From Microvirga pudoricolor (GTDB lineage: Bacteria; Pseudomonadota; Alphaproteobacteria; Rhizobiales; Beijerinckiaceae): a DNA stretch of 64,000 nt. The stretch lies in assembly GCF_016892705.1 (NCBI RefSeq), contig NZ_JAFEMB010000003.1, positions 412,434 through 476,433 on the forward strand. The letters run 5' to 3'. A model generated the notes under the pieces. That model was not told the origin of the DNA, did not search any database, and worked only from the letters and a program-made list of their open reading frames with translations. Positions 1 through 8,356 of this stretch are shown here, one piece after another (the first letter of the stretch is position 1; every line of letters starts with the position of its first letter). The position numbers and the translations under genes were made by a program.

Positions 1-412
1 CATCAAGACGCTCAACTTCTTCAACACCAAGGCCCGCAACGTCATGGCGACGGCCCGGCTCCTGGTGGACGAGTTCGGCGGCGTGGTGCCGCCCTCCATC
101 GAGGTGCTGGAGACTTTTCCGGGAGTTGGGCGCAAGACCGCGAGCGTCGTGGTCAACATCGCCTTCGGGATCCCGCGCATCGCCGTGGACACGCACATCT
201 TCCGGGTGGCGAACCGCATCCCCCTCGTGGTCACGAAGACGCCCAACGACACCCAGGCGCCGCTGGAAGCCCTGGTGCCGCCCGAATACGCGCTCCACGC
301 CCATCACTGGCTGATCCTGCACGGGCGCTACGTGTGCAAGGCGCGCAAGCCCGAGTGCTGGCGCTGCCCCATCAACGACCTGTGCCGCTATCCCGACAAG
401 ACCGCGCCCTAG
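1..412 (+). CDS. nth: Endonuclease III, 3' part (5' end outside window)
   Basis: Base-excision-repair DNA glycosylase/AP lyase acting on oxidised pyrimidines. The frame is already open at base 2 (codons ATC AAG ACG), so the N-terminus lies upstream of the window. The helix-hairpin-helix FPGVGRKTA carries the catalytic Lys, VDTHIFRVANR carries the catalytic Asp, and the C-terminal 4Fe-4S ligands are spaced C-x6-C-x2-C-x5-C (CKARKPECWRCPINDLC). The C-terminus is complete, ending with TAG at 410-412. The convergent uppP gene ends 6 bases further on. The family is certain from the combination of motifs. Confidence 0.97.
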   Translation, partial: IKTLNFFNTKARNVMATARLLVDEFGGVVPPSIEVLETFPGVGRKTASVVVNIAFGIPRIAVDTHIFRVANRIPLVVTKTPNDTQAPLEALVPPEYALHAHHWLILHGRYVCKARKPECWRCPINDLCRYPDKTAP

Positions 413-418
413 GGCCCG

Positions 419-1216
419 TCAGCCGAAGATCAGCAATCCGGCCAGGCCGGCTGTGCCCAGGATGATCCGCCACCAGGCGAACGGCGCGAAGCCGTGGCTG
501 GAAATGTAGTTCAGGAACGTCTTCACCACGAAGAGCGCCGAGATGAAGGCCGCCACGAAGCCGATGACGATGGCCGTGACGTCGTCGCTCGATAGGGTTT
601 TGTAGTTCTTGAGCAGGTCGTAGGTGAAGGCGCCCGCCATGGTGGGCATGGCGAGAAAGAACGAGAACTCCGCCGCCGACCGCTTGTCGGCCCCCATCAG
701 CATGGCGCCCACGATGGTGGCGCCCGAGCGCGACACCCCCGGCACCATGGCCAGGCATTGGACGAAGCCGATCTTGGCGTACATGGGCAGCGGAAACTTC
801 GTGGCGTCCGTCTGCGTGACCTTGAGCGGGAAGCCGTCCACCAGCAGCAGCACGAAGCCGCCCGCGATGAGGGTCATGCACACGATCCAGGGGTTGAACA
901 GCACGTCCTTGATGAAGCCGTGCATCACCGCCCCGATGGCCGCCGCCGGCAGAAAGGCGATGAGCACGCCGAGCACGAAGCGCCGGGCGTCCGGACTGGA
1001 CGGCAGGGCCTTCGCGATCGCCCACAGCCGCCCCCAATAGGCGAGCAGGATCGCCAGGATGGCGCCGAGCTGAACCAGCACCTCGAAGGTCTTCCCGGTC
1101 GATTCGAACCCGAGGAAATGGCCGATCAGAAGAAGATGGCCCGTCGACGAGACGGGAAGAAACTCGGTCAATCCCTCGATGAAGCCGAGGAAAAGCGCCT
1201 GGAACGTTTGAATCAT
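419..1216 (-). CDS. uppP: Undecaprenyl-diphosphatase UppP/BacA
   Basis: Integral membrane phosphatase that recycles undecaprenyl diphosphate to the monophosphate carrier for peptidoglycan and other envelope polymers; it can confer bacitracin resistance. About 265 residues, the usual length. The N-terminal motif [17 protein letters not shown] holds the acidic and Ser catalytic residues, and the second motif [11 protein letters not shown] is the conserved PGxSRSxxT loop. Multiple hydrophobic helices run throughout. The frame is open to 1276, but the ATG at 1216 (protein starting [11 protein letters not shown]) fits the family start, so the 20-residue extension is left out. Confidence 0.96.
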   Translation of the reverse strand: MIQTFQALFLGFIEGLTEFLPVSSTGHLLLIGHFLGFESTGKTFEVLVQLGAILAILLAYWGRLWAIAKALPSSPDARRFVLGVLIAFLPAAAIGAVMHGFIKDVLFNPWIVCMTLIAGGFVLLLVDGFPLKVTQTDATKFPLPMYAKIGFVQCLAMVPGVSRSGATIVGAMLMGADKRSAAEFSFFLAMPTMAGAFTYDLLKNYKTLSSDDVTAIVIGFVAAFISALFVVKTFLNYISSHGFAPFAWWRIILGTAGLAGLLIFG

Positions 1217-1419
1217 TGCTTGAATATCCCCAGCCCCGCGCCAGATCGGAAAGCTCTGCCCCAAATCCTCCCGCAAATCATCCGGAAAGAAGGTTTAGTG
1301 TCGTGCATGGCTGGCGCCTCCCGCTTGCGCCGGGCACATGAGATTCACCAAAACCCCTTACCCTCCGTTAACGGAACGCGGCCTTATTCTCGCCGCCAGC
1401 GTCGCATCTGACAAAGCAT

Positions 1420-2112
1420 ATGCTCATCCTCCATCACTATCCCTTTTCGCCGCACTCCCGGTTCGCCCGTCTGGTTCTGGCCGAAATGGGCCTGGGTCCC
1501 GAGACGGTGGAGGAGAAGCCCTGGGAGCGGCGCGTTCCCTTCCTGGAGATCAATCCCGCCGGACACATTCCCGTGCTAGTGGACGAGAACGGCCTCGTGG
1601 TTCCAGGCGCGGGGGTGCTGGCCGAGTACCTCGACGATACGCGGGGCGAGCGCCTCGGCGACCGGCGGCTGATGCCGGGGCACCCGGCCGTGCGCATGGA
1701 GGTGCGGCGGCTGATGGATTGGTTCCTCGTGAAGTTCCACGAGGAAGTTTCCGATTACCTCGTCACGGAAAAGATCTATAAGCGCTTCATGCCGCCGGAT
1801 CTCGGCGGCGGACCGCCTGACATGAACGCCATCAGGGCCGGGCGGGCCAATATCCGGTATCATCTGAAGTATATCGGCTATCTGATCGCGACGCGGAACT
1901 GGCTGGCCGGCGACCAGATGACCTATGCGGATCTGGCGGCGGCAGCCCATCTGTCGGTAGTGGATTATCTCGGCGACGTGCCATGGGACGAGGACGAAAC
2001 AGCGAAGCATTGGTACGCCCGGATCAAGTCCAGGCCGTCCTTCCGCGCGCTGCTGGCGGACCGGGTCGCCGGGATGGCGCCGGCGAGCCATTACGACGAC
2101 CTGGATTTTTAA
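1420..2112 (+). CDS. Glutathione S-transferase family protein
   Basis: A 230-residue protein with the thioredoxin-like GST N-terminal domain: YPFSPHSRFARLVLAEMG is the first helix and active-site region, followed by the cis-Pro segment HIPVLVDENG and a conserved acidic segment near EYLDD. The rest is the all-helical C-terminal domain, including TYADLAAAAHLSVVDYLG, the N-capping box region. It probably uses glutathione on an unknown electrophile. It stands alone, diverging from uppP with a 200-base gap. The substrate cannot be read from sequence. Confidence 0.9.
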   Translation: MLILHHYPFSPHSRFARLVLAEMGLGPETVEEKPWERRVPFLEINPAGHIPVLVDENGLVVPGAGVLAEYLDDTRGERLGDRRLMPGHPAVRMEVRRLMDWFLVKFHEEVSDYLVTEKIYKRFMPPDLGGGPPDMNAIRAGRANIRYHLKYIGYLIATRNWLAGDQMTYADLAAAAHLSVVDYLGDVPWDEDETAKHWYARIKSRPSFRALLADRVAGMAPASHYDDLDF

Positions 2113-2171
2113 GCGCTCGGTGGGAGATATCCCCCAGCCTCAACCTAACGAAAATCGCTAGATTCGGCTCG

Positions 2172-2293
2172 AGACCTCATCCTGAGGGAATGGCGAAGCC
2201 ATTCGTCTCGAAGGATGGTCCAGTCCGCACCGGAAGCACTCCGCTGAAGCCCTCCTTCGCGACGCGGCTTTGCCGCTCCTCAGGATGAGGTCG
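2172..2293. repeat. Palindromic intergenic repeat (CCTCATCCTGAGG type)
   Basis: The outer arms are CCTCATCCTGAGG at 2175-2187 and CCTCAGGATGAGG at 2278-2290. Each is nearly self-palindromic and they are inverted copies of one another. Between them lie smaller hairpins (GAATGGCGAAGCCATTC, and the CTTCGCGACGCGGCTTTGCCGC part). This layout matches dispersed palindromic repeats common between genes of Rhizobiales. It fills the gap between the GST gene and queG and ends 10 bases before the queG start, so it could form mRNA structure near the start site. One copy is seen in this window. Confidence 0.75.
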
Positions 2294-2303
2294 GGAGATA
2301 GGC

Positions 2304-3485
2304 ATGAGCGCGCTTCGACACGCTTCCGATCTGTCCCAAACAGCTCTCAGTGAGAAGCTGAAGCGCGCCTTCGTGGAGCGGGCGAAGGCGCTCGGCTTCG
2401 ACATGGTGCGGGTCGCCCGGCCGGATTCGACGCCGCTCGCTCCGGTGCGCCTGCAGGCCTGGCTCGACCAGGGCCACCACGGGTCCATGGACTGGATGGC
2501 CGAGACGGCGGAGCGGCGCGCCTCCCCGCAAGCCCTCTGGCCCGAGGTCAGAAGCGTCATCCTGCTCGGTCTCAATTACGGGCCGACCGAAGACCCGCTG
2601 GCGGCGCTGGCGCTCAGGGACCGGGCCTCGATCTCGGTCTATGCCCGCAACAGGGACTATCACGACGTCATCAAGGGCAAGCTGAAGGAGGTCGCGGGCT
2701 TCCTGGCGGTGCGGGCAGGCTCGGACGTGAAGGTGTTCGTGGATACCGCTCCCGTGATGGAAAAGCCCCTGGCGGAGGCGGCGGGCCTCGGCTGGCAGGG
2801 CAAGCACACGGTGATCGTCTCGCGGGAGTTCGGCAACTGGCTGTTCCTGGGCGCGATCTTCACCACCGCCGAGCTGCCCGCCGACGCGCCGGAGCGCGAC
2901 CATTGCGGCTCCTGCCGCCGCTGCCTCGATGCCTGCCCGACGAACGCCTTCCCGGCACCCTACCAACTCGATGCACGCCGGTGCATCTCGTATCTCACCA
3001 TCGAGCACAAGGGCCATATCGCGCCGGAGTTGCGCCCCGGCATCGGCAACCGCATCTTCGGCTGCGACGATTGCCTGGCGGTGTGCCCCTGGAACAAGTT
3101 CGCGCAAGCGGGCCGGGAGGCGAAGCTCCAGCAACGCGACGACCTGGCGGCCCTGCCGCTGGCCGAATTGGCGCGCCTGGACGATGCGGCCTTCCGGGCG
3201 CGCTTTTCGGGAACGCCGATCAAGCGCACGGGCCGGGAGCGGTTCATTCGCAACGTGCTCATCGCCATCGGCAATTCCGGCGAACCGCGTCTCGCCCGGG
3301 AGGCGCTGGCTCTCCTGGACGACCCGTCGCCGCTCATCCGCGCCATGGCGGTCTGGGCGCTGGGGCGGCTGGCGCCCGGTGAGGTCGCGGCCCTCGCCGA
3401 CGGCCGCCGCGAATCCGAAACCGATCCCGATGTGCGGGCCGAGTGGCGGAATGTCCTCGCCGACACCATGGAGACCATCCCTTGA
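2304..3485 (+). CDS. queG: Epoxyqueuosine reductase QueG
   Basis: Cobalamin- and 4Fe-4S-dependent enzyme that makes queuosine from epoxyqueuosine in tRNA wobble position 34, acting in the cytoplasm. 393 residues. The N-terminal cobalamin-binding reductase region includes GLNYGP and [21 protein letters not shown]. Two 4Fe-4S motifs follow: [12 protein letters not shown], and [11 protein letters not shown] with the preceding RRCISY cysteine. The C-terminus has a HEAT-like segment ([20 protein letters not shown]). The stop overlaps the TTG start of the next gene, so the two are translationally coupled. Confidence 0.96.
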   Translation: MSALRHASDLSQTALSEKLKRAFVERAKALGFDMVRVARPDSTPLAPVRLQAWLDQGHHGSMDWMAETAERRASPQALWPEVRSVILLGLNYGPTEDPLAALALRDRASISVYARNRDYHDVIKGKLKEVAGFLAVRAGSDVKVFVDTAPVMEKPLAEAAGLGWQGKHTVIVSREFGNWLFLGAIFTTAELPADAPERDHCGSCRRCLDACPTNAFPAPYQLDARRCISYLTIEHKGHIAPELRPGIGNRIFGCDDCLAVCPWNKFAQAGREAKLQQRDDLAALPLAELARLDDAAFRARFSGTPIKRTGRERFIRNVLIAIGNSGEPRLAREALALLDDPSPLIRAMAVWALGRLAPGEVAALADGRRESETDPDVRAEWRNVLADTMETIP

Positions 3486-4357
3486 AGCTGTTCGTCTTCG
3501 GCCTGGGCTACACGTCCCAGGCCTTCATCGCGCGGTATCGCGACCGGTTCACCACAATCGCCGGCACCGTCCGCGCGGCCGAGAAGGCCGCGCGTCTCTC
3601 CGGCAAGGGTATCCACGTCCATGCCCTGGAGAACGCCGACAAGGCAGCACTTCTACGCGATTTCCGTGAGGCCGACGTGCTTCTGGTCTCCGCCGGGCCG
3701 AGTCCGGACGGCGATCCTTGCTTGGCCCGGTTCGGTGGTGAATTGGCGAAGTCCCGGATGCACTGGATCGGCTATCTGTCCACCATCGGCGTCTACGGCG
3801 ACCACGGCGGCGGCTGGGTCGACGAGACCACGCCCATCGCGCCAGCTACGAAACGGGCCAAGGAGCGCATCGCCGCCGAGAAGGCTTGGCTCGCGGCCGG
3901 GCGCGAGACCGGCAAGGCGGTGCAGATCTTCCGGCTCGCGGGCATCTACGGCCCCGGCCGCAACGCGCTGGTCAATCTGGCCCAGGGCAAGGCAAGGCGC
4001 ATCGTGAAGCCCGGCCAGGTCTTCAGCCGCATCCATGTGGACGACATCGCGGCGGTGCTCATGGCCTCCATCGAGCATCCCCGTCCGGGAGCGGTGTACA
4101 ACGTGGCCGACAACGAATCAGGCCCGCCCCAGGACGTGATCGCCTATGCGGCGGAGCTGGCAGGTATCGAACCGCCGCCGGAAATTCCCTTCGAGAAAGC
4201 CGACATGACCCCCATGGCGCGGGAGTTCTACGCCGACAACAAGCGCGTATCGAACCGGCTCATCCGCGAGGAGCTGGGCGTCAAACTCATCTTTCCGACC
4301 TATCGCGAGGGCTTGAAGGCCTTGCTGGCGGAAGGTGAGGGCGGTTACGCCGCGTGA
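3482..4357 (+). CDS. SDR-family NAD(P)-dependent epimerase-like protein
   Basis: About 291 residues. It begins at a TTG (3482) overlapping the queG stop, which gives an N-terminus [13 protein letters not shown] where the Rossmann glycine motif sits directly at the start; an ATG 39 bases upstream would add unrelated residues. [16 protein letters not shown] carries the Ser/Thr and region of the active site, and [12 protein letters not shown] is the typical extended-SDR motif. The substrate is unknown. Family members are often annotated as NAD-dependent epimerase/dehydratase of the YeeZ type. The last 13 bases overlap the convergent acyltransferase gene. Confidence 0.88.
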   Translation: MKLFVFGLGYTSQAFIARYRDRFTTIAGTVRAAEKAARLSGKGIHVHALENADKAALLRDFREADVLLVSAGPSPDGDPCLARFGGELAKSRMHWIGYLSTIGVYGDHGGGWVDETTPIAPATKRAKERIAAEKAWLAAGRETGKAVQIFRLAGIYGPGRNALVNLAQGKARRIVKPGQVFSRIHVDDIAAVLMASIEHPRPGAVYNVADNESGPPQDVIAYAAELAGIEPPPEIPFEKADMTPMAREFYADNKRVSNRLIREELGVKLIFPTYREGLKALLAEGEGGYAA

Positions 4358-5358
4358 CGGTTCGCGGCGGGGCCGAAATGGTCGATGTAGCGCGGATTGA
4401 TGCGTGAGACCGGCAGGATCACCAGCACGTCGGTGGTGCCGAATTGCGGGTCGACCACCGCGCCGCGTCCGAACCCGGCGCCGAGGCGCAGATAGCCCTT
4501 GATCAGGGGAGGCAGGGCCCTCAGGGCGGCCTTCTGGTCGATGGCGTGCTTCGGCAGCATATCCATGGGGGTGTAGAGTTCGGGCCGGGCGCTCGCGTGC
4601 CACTCGCCCTCGGCGCCCGCGAAATGGTGCAGGAAGCTCAACGGCAGGGCGAGGTCTTGCGGTTCGGTGCCCTCCAGGCTGGCGCAGCCGATCATCACGT
4701 CGATGCCGTGGTGGAGCACGTAGGTCCAGATCCCGTGCCAGAGCAGTTCCACCGTGCGCTTGTTGCGGTAGGGCTTGAGGACGCAGGAGCGGCCGAGTTC
4801 CAGGAAGTTCAGGTTCGGATGGGCCCGGATAAGGGGCGCGATGTCGTACTCGCCCGCCGTGTAGAAACCCTGATGGCGATCCGCCACGTCCTGGCGCAGA
4901 ACCCGATAGGTGCCCACGACCTTGGGCTTGGCGGTCCGGAAACGGCCGGCTTGCACGTCGTGGTCGAGAACCAGAATGTGGTCGCAAAGCCTGTCATAGG
5001 CATCCACGTCCCGCTGCACGATCCGGGCGGCGGCTGAGGGCTCGGCTGACATTTCCTTGTAGAAGACGTCGTAGCGCAGGCGCTGGGCTTGCCGGATCTC
5101 GGACGTCGAGGTCGCAAGCCTGACCTCCAGGGCGCCGATGCGCCCCAAGACCACATCGAGGCTGCCATAGTGGCGAACGGTCTTGGAAAAGCCTGACCAG
5201 ACCCGAACGGGCGGGACGAAAGGCCCTCGTCCAGGCGGAGGCGTCGGGCTGGGAGTTGAGGCGGTCGATCCGAAGGGGAGCATGGAATCCTCGCACGGCA
5301 CCGGCGCGTCTTGCGCTTGGGCTGCTTGCAGAAGACGGTAGGGCCTGCTCCGGGACAT
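4345..5358 (-). CDS. OlsB-like GNAT-fold acyltransferase (ornithine lipid type)
   Basis: 337 residues, with a proline-rich N-terminal stretch of about 50 residues before the conserved domain. The domain has RLRYDVFYKEM and DAYDRLCDHILVLD, typical of the OlsB/hemolysin-like acyltransferase family, then FLELGRSCVLKPYRNKRTVELLW and IDVMIGCASLEGTEP. OlsB transfers 3-hydroxyacyl chains from acyl-ACP to ornithine in ornithine-lipid synthesis. No olsA partner is adjacent, so the exact acceptor is inferred. Convergent with and slightly overlapping the SDR gene. Confidence 0.85.
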   Translation of the reverse strand: MSRSRPYRLLQAAQAQDAPVPCEDSMLPFGSTASTPSPTPPPGRGPFVPPVRVWSGFSKTVRHYGSLDVVLGRIGALEVRLATSTSEIRQAQRLRYDVFYKEMSAEPSAAARIVQRDVDAYDRLCDHILVLDHDVQAGRFRTAKPKVVGTYRVLRQDVADRHQGFYTAGEYDIAPLIRAHPNLNFLELGRSCVLKPYRNKRTVELLWHGIWTYVLHHGIDVMIGCASLEGTEPQDLALPLSFLHHFAGAEGEWHASARPELYTPMDMLPKHAIDQKAALRALPPLIKGYLRLGAGFGRGAVVDPQFGTTDVLVILPVSRINPRYIDHFGPAANRHAA

Positions 5359-5473
5359 AGCTCACAACTGGAACGCTTTTGTGACAGCGTATCCCATCAT
5401 AACGGGATCCGATCAAGACAAGAGCTTGTGCGGCTAAGGAAAAGCCGTTTTCAATGGCTCCGGAGAGGGCCGT

Positions 5474-7012
5474 TCAGGCGGCGACGGGCCGCCGATCCGC
5501 ATAGGCCCGGTAGGAGAGCGCCTCGGCCACGTGGAGGCGCCGGACCTGGGCTTCGCGGTCGAGATCGGCCAGGGTCCGGGCCACTTTCAGAACCCTGTGG
5601 AAACCCCGCGCCGACAGGCGCATGGCCTCGGCCGCGTCGCGGATCAGGGACAGGCCCTCGGCGTCGGGCTGGGCCACCTGTTCCAGGAGCGCGGGCGGGC
5701 ATGCCGCGTTGGTGGTCACGCCGTCGAGGTCAAAGGCCCCATAGCGCTCTGCCTGGATCTGCCGGGCGCGGGCGACGCGAAGCGCGACCTCGGCCGATCC
5801 CTCCTGCGGCGGCGGCAGGATCAGATCGGCAGCCGTGACGGCGGGCACGTCGATCACGAGATCGATGCGGTCCATGAGGGGGCCCGAGATGCGGGCCTGA
5901 TATTGGGCGATGCAGCGCTCGTTGGGCTGGCGACGGCAGACATAGCCCGGCTCCGTGGCCTGACCGCAGCGGCAGGGGTTCATGGCGGCCACGAGCTGGA
6001 AGCGCGCCGGATAGGTGACACGATGATTGGCCCGCGCGATCAGGATCTCGCCGGTCTCCAGGGGTTGGCGCAGGGAATCGAGCACCTGGGGCTGGAACTC
6101 CGGCAGCTCGTCCAGGAACAGCACCCCGTGATGGGACAGCGACACCTCACCGGGCCGGGCGTTGATCCCGCCACCCACGAGAGCCGCCATGGAGGCCGAG
6201 TGGTGCGGCGCCCGGAAAGGACGGCGGTTCGACAGGGCGCCTTCCGCGATCAGGCCTGCCACGGACTGGATCATGGAGACTTCCAGGAGCTCGCGCGGGG
6301 AGAGGGGCGGCAGGATCGACGGCAGGCGCTGGGCCAGCATGGATTTGCCAGCACCGGGCGGGCCGGTCATGGCGAGGTTATGCGCACCCGCCGCCGCGAT
6401 CTCCAGGGTGCGCTTGGCGCTCTCCTGCCCCTTGATGTCGCGCAGATCCGGCAGCGAGCCCGAGGGCGGCATGATGGCGGGTTCGGGCCGTGCCATCACC
6501 TGGGTGCCCTTGAAGTGGTTGGCGAGCTGGATGAGCGAGCGCGGCGCCATGATGTCGAGGTCGGCGCTCGCCCAAGCGGCCTCGGCCCCGCAGGCAGCCG
6601 GGCAGATCAGCCCGTTGTCACGCTCGTTGGCCGCAATCGCCGCGGGCAGCACGCCAGCCACGGGAGTGATCGACCCGTCGAGGGCAAGCTCCCCCAGAAC
6701 CGTGTAGCCGTTCAGCGCATCCGCCGGGATCGCCCCGATGGCCGCCATGACGCCGAGCGCGATGGGGAGATCATAGTGACTGCCCTCCTTGGGCAGGTCG
6801 GCCGGTGCCAGATTGACGGTGATGCGCTTGGCCGGAATGGCGAGGCCCGACGCGATCAGGGCCGAGCGCACGCGCTCGCGGGATTCGGCCACCGCCTTGT
6901 CCGGCAGGCCCACGATCATGAAAGCCACATTGCCGGGAGCGATCTGAACCTGAACATCGACGGAGCGTGCCTCTATTCCCTCGAACGCAACCGTCGCGAC
7001 ACGTGTGACCAT
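5474..7012 (-). CDS. YifB/ComM-family Mg-chelatase-like AAA ATPase
   Basis: 512 residues. The N-terminal Lon-protease-like ChlI domain is followed by the AAA+ module with Walker A TGPPGAGKS (about residues 215-223) and Walker B GVLFLDELPEF, then AAMNPCRCG, which begins a Cys-containing segment characteristic of YifB. The C-terminal helical domain includes SARGFHRVLKVARTLADLD. In naturally transformable bacteria ComM is a branch-migration helicase that widens recombination tracts; in this lineage the role is not established. Single gene, start ATG at 7012. Confidence 0.93.
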   Translation of the reverse strand: MVTRVATVAFEGIEARSVDVQVQIAPGNVAFMIVGLPDKAVAESRERVRSALIASGLAIPAKRITVNLAPADLPKEGSHYDLPIALGVMAAIGAIPADALNGYTVLGELALDGSITPVAGVLPAAIAANERDNGLICPAACGAEAAWASADLDIMAPRSLIQLANHFKGTQVMARPEPAIMPPSGSLPDLRDIKGQESAKRTLEIAAAGAHNLAMTGPPGAGKSMLAQRLPSILPPLSPRELLEVSMIQSVAGLIAEGALSNRRPFRAPHHSASMAALVGGGINARPGEVSLSHHGVLFLDELPEFQPQVLDSLRQPLETGEILIARANHRVTYPARFQLVAAMNPCRCGQATEPGYVCRRQPNERCIAQYQARISGPLMDRIDLVIDVPAVTAADLILPPPQEGSAEVALRVARARQIQAERYGAFDLDGVTTNAACPPALLEQVAQPDAEGLSLIRDAAEAMRLSARGFHRVLKVARTLADLDREAQVRRLHVAEALSYRAYADRRPVAA

Positions 7013-7113
7013 CCAGACTCACCCTTAAGCTTCAGGGCGTAACAATATCGCGGTCGAACGGAATGCGATAGTGTTTCGATTGGTTGCTCAAAAGCCTTAC
7101 GGAATAAGGAGAA

Positions 7114-7314
7114 ATGGAACATTTGACGGCTTGGCCGTATTGTCCTGACGTCTCACGCGCCGGCGATGAACGGAACAGGGAACGGATGCAGGCCAAACCG
7201 CACTGGAATCACCCCTTTCAGAACTTCGGCAATATGCTGGAGCGGCTGATGCTTCAGGCGTGTTTGTCGCTTGCCGAAAGCCAGCCTGATGCTGATCAAG
7301 ACAAAGACTCTTGA
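7114..7314 (+). CDS. Small hypothetical protein overlapping the kinase start
   Basis: A 66-residue frame starting at an ATG directly preceded by AATAAGGAGAA, a strong ribosome site at good spacing. The product is hydrophilic with a short hydrophobic helix (NMLERLMLQACLSLAE) and an acidic tail. It ends with TGA at 7312-7314, inside the first codons of the downstream kinase (ATG 7289), so the two would be translationally coupled. I do not recognise a family. It could be a small regulator of the kinase or only a leader peptide. Confidence 0.45.
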   Translation: MEHLTAWPYCPDVSRAGDERNRERMQAKPHWNHPFQNFGNMLERLMLQACLSLAESQPDADQDKDS

Positions 7315-8356
7315 TCCCGTCTCCAGGCGGTCCGCCAAGACGGCCTCCGCCAATCCCTTTCAAGCCGCTTTCGAGTCCAGCCTGGTGCCGATGCTCCTGC
7401 TCGATGCCGGGCAGGCGGGCTTTCCCGTCATCTTTACAAACAAAGCCTTCCTGCGCCTGACGGGACGTCTCGGCAATCGGCTGATGGGCAAACCGTTTCT
7501 GGCTGTTCTCGGGACGGCGTCAGGGAGTCCTCTTGCAACGAGGATCGAACAGGCTCTCGGGCAGGGACAGGGCGTTGAGACCGACGTGCAGCAGGCCCGG
7601 CGCACCGGCGAGCCGGTATGGTGCCGCCTCGCGATCAGCCCGGTCTCCGATCGATCGAGCATGCCGTTGTATTTCACGGTGTCGTATTTCGACCTGAGCG
7701 ACCGCCTGCGCGTCGAAGACGAACTGCAGCAATCCCTCGAACGGAAGGCGCTCCTGCTGCGCGAGGGCGAGCACCGGGTCAAGAACAACCTGCAGGTCAT
7801 CTCATCCCTGGTGCTGCTGATGGCGCGCCGCATCCCGGATCCGAACACCCGTCAGGCTCTGCACAATCTGACCGAACGCATCAGCGCGCTGACGACCGTG
7901 CAGCGTCTCCTGTCGAGCCCCGGCGACATGAGCCGCCTCGACCTCAAGCCTTTCGTCGCGGAGCTTGCCTCCAACGCGCTCGACCTGTTCCCGCGTGGGC
8001 AGGTTCGGCTGGACATGCAGGTGGAAGATCTCGCCATCCCGGCCGCGAAGGCCGTGCCGTTCGCGCTTCTGCTGAATGAAGTCGTCGGCAATGCGGCGAA
8101 GCACGCGTTTCCACGAGGCCGCAAGGGCCGTCTTCTCATAGAGGCCAGGCGACAGGGATCCGATCTCGCCGCTCGCGTGACGGATGACGGTGTGGGCATC
8201 GATCCGCCTGGTTTCGACCAAGGCTTCGGCCGAATCCTCATCGATACCCTGACACGTCAGTTACGCGGCACGGTGACGTGGTCGGATGCGGGGCCCGGCA
8301 CGCAGGTCGATATTGTTCTCCCGGTGGACGTGGATGAGCCTGTGCTGAGAGGCTAG
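7289..8356 (+). CDS. PAS-domain sensor histidine kinase (HisKA_2 type)
   Basis: About 355 residues, cytoplasmic, no membrane segment. The N-terminal PAS domain (about 25-140) contains [15 protein letters not shown]. The H-box [14 protein letters not shown] is of the HisKA_2 type, and the HATPase domain has the N-box [15 protein letters not shown] and the G1 box DDGVGID. These kinases commonly feed single-domain response regulators in alphaproteobacterial stress signalling. ATG 7289 is chosen; an in-frame TTG at 7271 is possible. The 3' end overlaps the convergent mutS stop by 4 bases. Confidence 0.9.
   Translation: MLIKTKTLDPVSRRSAKTASANPFQAAFESSLVPMLLLDAGQAGFPVIFTNKAFLRLTGRLGNRLMGKPFLAVLGTASGSPLATRIEQALGQGQGVETDVQQARRTGEPVWCRLAISPVSDRSSMPLYFTVSYFDLSDRLRVEDELQQSLERKALLLREGEHRVKNNLQVISSLVLLMARRIPDPNTRQALHNLTERISALTTVQRLLSSPGDMSRLDLKPFVAELASNALDLFPRGQVRLDMQVEDLAIPAAKAVPFALLLNEVVGNAAKHAFPRGRKGRLLIEARRQGSDLAARVTDDGVGIDPPGFDQGFGRILIDTLTRQLRGTVTWSDAGPGTQVDIVLPVDVDEPVLRG

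Noticed and set aside
5531..7042. 503-residue plus-strand frame opposite the YifB gene
   Set aside because: It is an antisense shadow of a high-GC gene; its translation is His/Gly/Arg/Asp-rich with no domain.
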